Source: Oscillospiraceae bacterium
GTDB taxonomy: Bacteria > Bacillota > Clostridia > Oscillospirales > Ruminococcaceae
DNA: 62,091 nt
Assembly: GCA_009777635.1 (NCBI GenBank)
Contig: WRLK01000012.1
Span: 1-62,091, forward strand
Reading direction: 5' to 3'
Both the position numbers and the translations under genes were made by a program. Positions 59,125-62,091 of this stretch are shown here, piece after piece. Numbering within the stretch: the stretch's first letter is position 1; each line of letters starts with the position of its first letter. The notes beneath the pieces are model-generated. The model did not search any database. It was not told the origin of the DNA and was given only the letters and a program-made list of their open reading frames with translations.

Positions 59125-59622
59125 CTATTCGACCTTTTCGATCGAGCCGCCGCCCTTTTGCAGCGCGACCATTCCGGTGCGCACCATTTCAATCACGCCG
59201 TACTGCCTTAGCATATCAAGGAAAAGCTGTACGCGCTCCGGCCTGTCGGCGATCTCAATCGTCAGCGTTGACGGCGAAATATCGACGATATCCGCTTTCA
59301 TGATCGACGCAATATCAAAGATTTCGCCGCGCGTTTTTGTCGCGGCCTTTACCTTTATCAGCGCAAGCTCGCGCCTTGTCGCGCTTTCCTGCGGGAGTGG
59401 CTTTACTTTTATCACGTCTATCTGCTTGTTTAGCTGTTTTGCCACTTGGTCTATGGCGCGCTCGTCGCCCTCCGCCACGATCGTCATGCGCGAAACCGCC
59501 GGGTCTTCCGTTTCCCCTACCGCAAGGCTTCCGATGTTAAATCCGCGCCGCGCAAAAAGCCCCGCCGTCCTTGCGAGCACGCCCGCCCTGTTTTCTACCA
59601 AAACCGCTAAAATGCTCTCCAA
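59125..59622 (-). CDS. ilvN: Acetolactate synthase small (regulatory) subunit
   Basis: 165 residues. The N-terminal ACT domain starts ILAVLVENRAGVLARTAGLFARRGFNIGSL, the second domain includes ELALIKVKAATKTRGEIFDIA and DISPSTLTIEI. It binds valine and activates the catalytic subunit IlvB. It is unusual that no ilvB lies beside it in the window. AGGAGG lies 6 bases before the ATG. Confidence 0.9.
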   Translation of the reverse strand: MESILAVLVENRAGVLARTAGLFARRGFNIGSLAVGETEDPAVSRMTIVAEGDERAIDQVAKQLNKQIDVIKVKPLPQESATRRELALIKVKAATKTRGEIFDIASIMKADIVDISPSTLTIEIADRPERVQLFLDMLRQYGVIEMVRTGMVALQKGGGSIEKVE

Positions 59623-59808
59623 AACTGCTTCCTCCTTAATACTATTTGTTTATTATAAAAATTATTATACTATTTGTTTTGGATTTCCCGTCCATGTTTA
59701 CTCACATAATACCACATTTTCGTGTGCCGTGGAAGTGTGCCTCGCCTTGACAAAGCACAGTTTTTACATTAGTATATTTAAAGATTATCGTAGGGAGGCA
59801 AGGGCTGC

Positions 59809-60360
59809 ATGGTAGATGAAATGAGGCAAATAGCCGCAAGGATTCGGGAGCTTCGTGAAATATTCGGTTTAACAGAGGAGGAAATGGCGAAAGACGTCGG
59901 CGTTTCGACGGACGAATACAGGATTTACGAACAGGAAGGCACGAACGTTCCAATCAGCGTTTTGTACCGTATCTCGCATAAATTCGGCGTGGATATGAAC
60001 GAAATCCTGACGGGGCGCGCATCCCGCCTTAACACATATGAAATTTGCAGGCGCGGCAAAGGGCGCACGATCAGCCGTTATGAGGGGTACGCCTATGAGG
60101 ATTTGGCGTCAATGTTCACGGGTAAAATCATGGAGCCCTTGCTCGTAACCCTAGAACCCGGAGCCGCACAGGCCGCGATGGTAACGCACAGAGGCCAGGA
60201 GTTCAATCTTGTCCTTGAGGGCTCGATTGTCCTTACCTACAACGGCTCTGAGCATATTCTAAACGAGGGTGACGCGATTTATTTCGACCCCGCACGTCCT
60301 CACGGGCAGCGCGCCGCAGGCGATAAAAAGTCAAGATTTTTAACGGTCATTGTAGAATAG
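59809..60360 (+). CDS. XRE-family regulator with C-terminal cupin domain
   Basis: 183 residues. HTH of residues of about 8-65 (IRELREIFGLTEEEMAKDVGV, then YRISHKFGVDMNEILTG). The C-terminal cupin (about 105-183) has MVTHRGQEFNLVLEGSI and YFDPARPHGQRA. In many Clostridia this regulator precedes the acyl-CoA synthetase gene, as here. The ligand is not known. A GCGCCGC / GCGGCGC hairpin lies at 60360-60391 between the two genes. Confidence 0.88.
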   Translation: MVDEMRQIAARIRELREIFGLTEEEMAKDVGVSTDEYRIYEQEGTNVPISVLYRISHKFGVDMNEILTGRASRLNTYEICRRGKGRTISRYEGYAYEDLASMFTGKIMEPLLVTLEPGAAQAAMVTHRGQEFNLVLEGSIVLTYNGSEHILNEGDAIYFDPARPHGQRAAGDKKSRFLTVIVE

Positions 60361-60434
60361 CGCCGCTTATAGAAAGCGCGATATGCGGCGCCATAACGCG
60401 AAAAGTGCAGATTTAAAGAAAAGGTGCAGGTCAT

Positions 60435-62063
60435 ATGCTTGAGAATTTTTTACCGCGTGAGGAATTTGATTCCTACGAGGATTTTTTGCAAAATTATAAA
60501 GTGAATATACCGGAAAACTTCAACTTCGGGTTTGACGTCGTCGATGAATGGGCGAAACGCGATAAGAATAAGCTTGCGCTTGTTTGGTGCGACGATAACG
60601 GCGGGGAGCGCTTTTTTACGTTTGAGGAGCTGCGAGTGCTTTCAAACAAGGCCGCAAACTACTATAAAAGCCTTGGTATCGGCAAAGGCGACATCGTGAT
60701 GTGCGTTTTGCGCCGGCGTTTCGAGTACTGGATAACGGCGGTTGCGCTGTGCAAGCTGGGCGCCGTCATCATACCCGCTACCTTGCAGCTTACGGAAAAA
60801 GATATTATCTACCGCGCGAACGCCGCTAAAATCAAGGCCGTTGTCTGCGTCAACGATAAATTTGTGGTTTCGCAGATGGAAGCAGCGCTTAAAAGCTGCC
60901 CCACGATAGAGCACAAGCTGCTTGTCGCGGGCGAGCGCGACGGCTGGCTTTCCTTTGACGAGGCTTACGGCAAGCCGGACGATTTCCCACGCACTAATAC
61001 GAAATGCAGCGACCCCATGCTGATTTATTTTACATCCGGCACGACGGGGATGCCGAAAATGACGCTTCACGACTTCTCGCACCCTCTTGGCCACATCGTC
61101 ACCGCAAAATACTGGCAGATGGTAAGGCCGGACAAGCTGCATATGTCGGTATCCGACTCCGGCTGGGCAAAGTTCGGCTGGGGCAAAATCTACGGCCAGT
61201 GGATCTGCGGCGCAGTCGTATTCGCATATGATATGGACAAATTCGTGCCAAAAAACCTGATGCAAAAGCTTCAGAAATACAAGGTGGCCACGTTTTGCGC
61301 GCCGCCGACCATGTTCCGGTTCATGTTAGCCGACGGCATGGAGGAATATGACCTTTCGTCGATCGAGCGCTTAGGCAACGCGGGTGAGCCGCTCTCCCCC
61401 GAAATATTCAACAAAATAAAATCTATCCTCGGCCTCGATATGGCGGAGGGCTTCGGCCAGTCGGAATCATCCGTGCTGATCGCGAATTTCCCGTGGTTTG
61501 AGCCGCGTCCCGGCTCAATGGGCAAGCCCGCCCCGCTTTACGACATCGACCTTATAAACTCAGACGGCGAATCCTGCAAGGACGGTGAGGAAGGCCAGAT
61601 CGTCGTCAGGAATCTTGACGCTGTCGGGCTTTTCAAGGGGTATTACTTAAACGACGAGATTACGGAAGCTGCGTTTAGGGGCGGCGTTTACAACACCGGC
61701 GACGTCGCGTGGCGCGACCATGACGGGTATTACTGGTTTGTCGGCAGGGACGACGACGTCATAAAATGTTCAGGCTACCGAATCGGCCCTTTCGAGGTCG
61801 AGAGCATCCTGTCGGAGCATGACGCCGTGCTTGAATGCGCCGTTACCGCCGCACCCGATGAAAAACGCGGACAGATTGTCATGGCCACCGTCGTTCTCAA
61901 CAAGGGCCACGCGCCCGGCGATGCGCTTGTAAAGGAGCTTCAGGAGCATGTGAAGCGCTTGACTGCGCCTTATAAATATCCGCGGATCATCGAGTTTGTC
62001 GATGAGCTGCCAAAGACCATCAGCGGCAAAATAAAACGCGCGGAGCTAAGGAAGAAAAACTAG
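60435..62063 (+). CDS. AMP-binding acyl-CoA synthetase (ACSM-like)
   Basis: 542 residues. The adenylation motifs are YFTSGTTGMPKM (P-loop), EGFGQSESSV, GDVAWRDHDGYYWFVGRDDD and the C-terminal catalytic lysine motif KTISGKIKRAELR. It would activate an organic acid with ATP and transfer it to CoA; medium-chain or aromatic acids are more likely than acetate from overall similarity, but the substrate cannot be fixed. AGGTGCAG precedes the ATG. It lies 74 bases after the XRE-cupin regulator; the last 28 bases of the window hold no feature. Confidence 0.85.
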   Translation: MLENFLPREEFDSYEDFLQNYKVNIPENFNFGFDVVDEWAKRDKNKLALVWCDDNGGERFFTFEELRVLSNKAANYYKSLGIGKGDIVMCVLRRRFEYWITAVALCKLGAVIIPATLQLTEKDIIYRANAAKIKAVVCVNDKFVVSQMEAALKSCPTIEHKLLVAGERDGWLSFDEAYGKPDDFPRTNTKCSDPMLIYFTSGTTGMPKMTLHDFSHPLGHIVTAKYWQMVRPDKLHMSVSDSGWAKFGWGKIYGQWICGAVVFAYDMDKFVPKNLMQKLQKYKVATFCAPPTMFRFMLADGMEEYDLSSIERLGNAGEPLSPEIFNKIKSILGLDMAEGFGQSESSVLIANFPWFEPRPGSMGKPAPLYDIDLINSDGESCKDGEEGQIVVRNLDAVGLFKGYYLNDEITEAAFRGGVYNTGDVAWRDHDGYYWFVGRDDDVIKCSGYRIGPFEVESILSEHDAVLECAVTAAPDEKRGQIVMATVVLNKGHAPGDALVKELQEHVKRLTAPYKYPRIIEFVDELPKTISGKIKRAELRKKN

Positions 62064-62091
62064 CGGTATTATGTGTATCATGTGTGCATTC

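Noticed and set aside
1-62091. CRISPR arrays, prophage or transposase genes
   Set aside because: No regularly spaced repeats and no integrase, transposase or phage structural gene found.

Overview
The window looks like a chromosomal segment of a spore-forming, flagellated, Gram-positive-type anaerobe of the class Clostridia. This is inferred from gene content, not from a marker gene. Evidence includes the HrcA/CIRCE-controlled hrcA-grpE-dnaK-dnaJ operon, cortex and spore genes (pdaA, spoVB, gerW/ytfJ, two D-Ala-D-Ala carboxypeptidases), the scpA-scpB neighbourhood, mini-RNase III, RqcH, TrmK, purine-rich Shine-Dalgarno sites and frequent GTG/TTG starts. GC content is moderate with AT-rich promoters. 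There are no rRNA or tRNA genes, CRISPR arrays, prophages or insertion sequences. Almost all of the window is ordinary, densely packed chromosome.

Layout. 117-5203 (+) is a type IV pilus or type II secretion-like cluster: an exported transglutaminase-like protein, a GspF/PilC membrane platform, four small single-pass pilin-like proteins and a PilT-type ATPase. 5321-12028 holds an XPD/DinG-like helicase, a PBP5-type carboxypeptidase, a polysaccharide deacetylase, a YitT protein and mini-RNase III. 12273-14227 (-) is rplU-rpmA-obg from one strong promoter, followed upstream by a small orphan protein resembling only the D1 helices of flagellin. 16065-20834 (-) is the heat-shock operon. Divergent from it is a 998-residue TPR protein whose promoter overlaps a second CIRCE-like palindrome.

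24094-25147 (-) is a cation-efflux gene under a NiCo riboswitch with an overlapping intrinsic terminator. 25167-27324 (-) carries a DUF975 membrane protein, a corrinoid adenosyltransferase and a histidine-phosphatase homologue lacking its first catalytic histidine. 28633-35718 (+) is a conserved clostridial block: M50 protease, scpA, scpB, DUF2953, gerW/ytfJ, dacB, pseudouridine synthase, a small unknown, gltX. 35809-41101 has a dCMP deaminase, rsmA, an alkyltransferase-like protein, a YifB/ComM ATPase and a phosphohexomutase.

41195-45287 (-) contains three tandem flagellin paralogues. Each is preceded by a leader hairpin of conserved architecture whose stem sequence differs between copies. 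A near-consensus sigma-28 promoter lies upstream of the first transcribed copy. 45535-51848 has pdaA, spoVB, a DUF1858 protein, trmK, a Nif3-like protein and rqcH. 51908-53998 has two membrane or lipoprotein genes and a degenerate NERD-like protein. 54105-58094 (+) is serC-serA-hflX-rbsD/fucU-like. The window ends with a hydrolase and ilvN (-) and an XRE-cupin regulator followed by an acyl-CoA synthetase (+).

The points most worth a second look are the flagellin leader RNA element, the CIRCE-like site on the TPR gene, the stand-alone flagellin-D1-like protein, a short dispersed palindromic repeat, and a compact three-hairpin palindrome upstream of comM.
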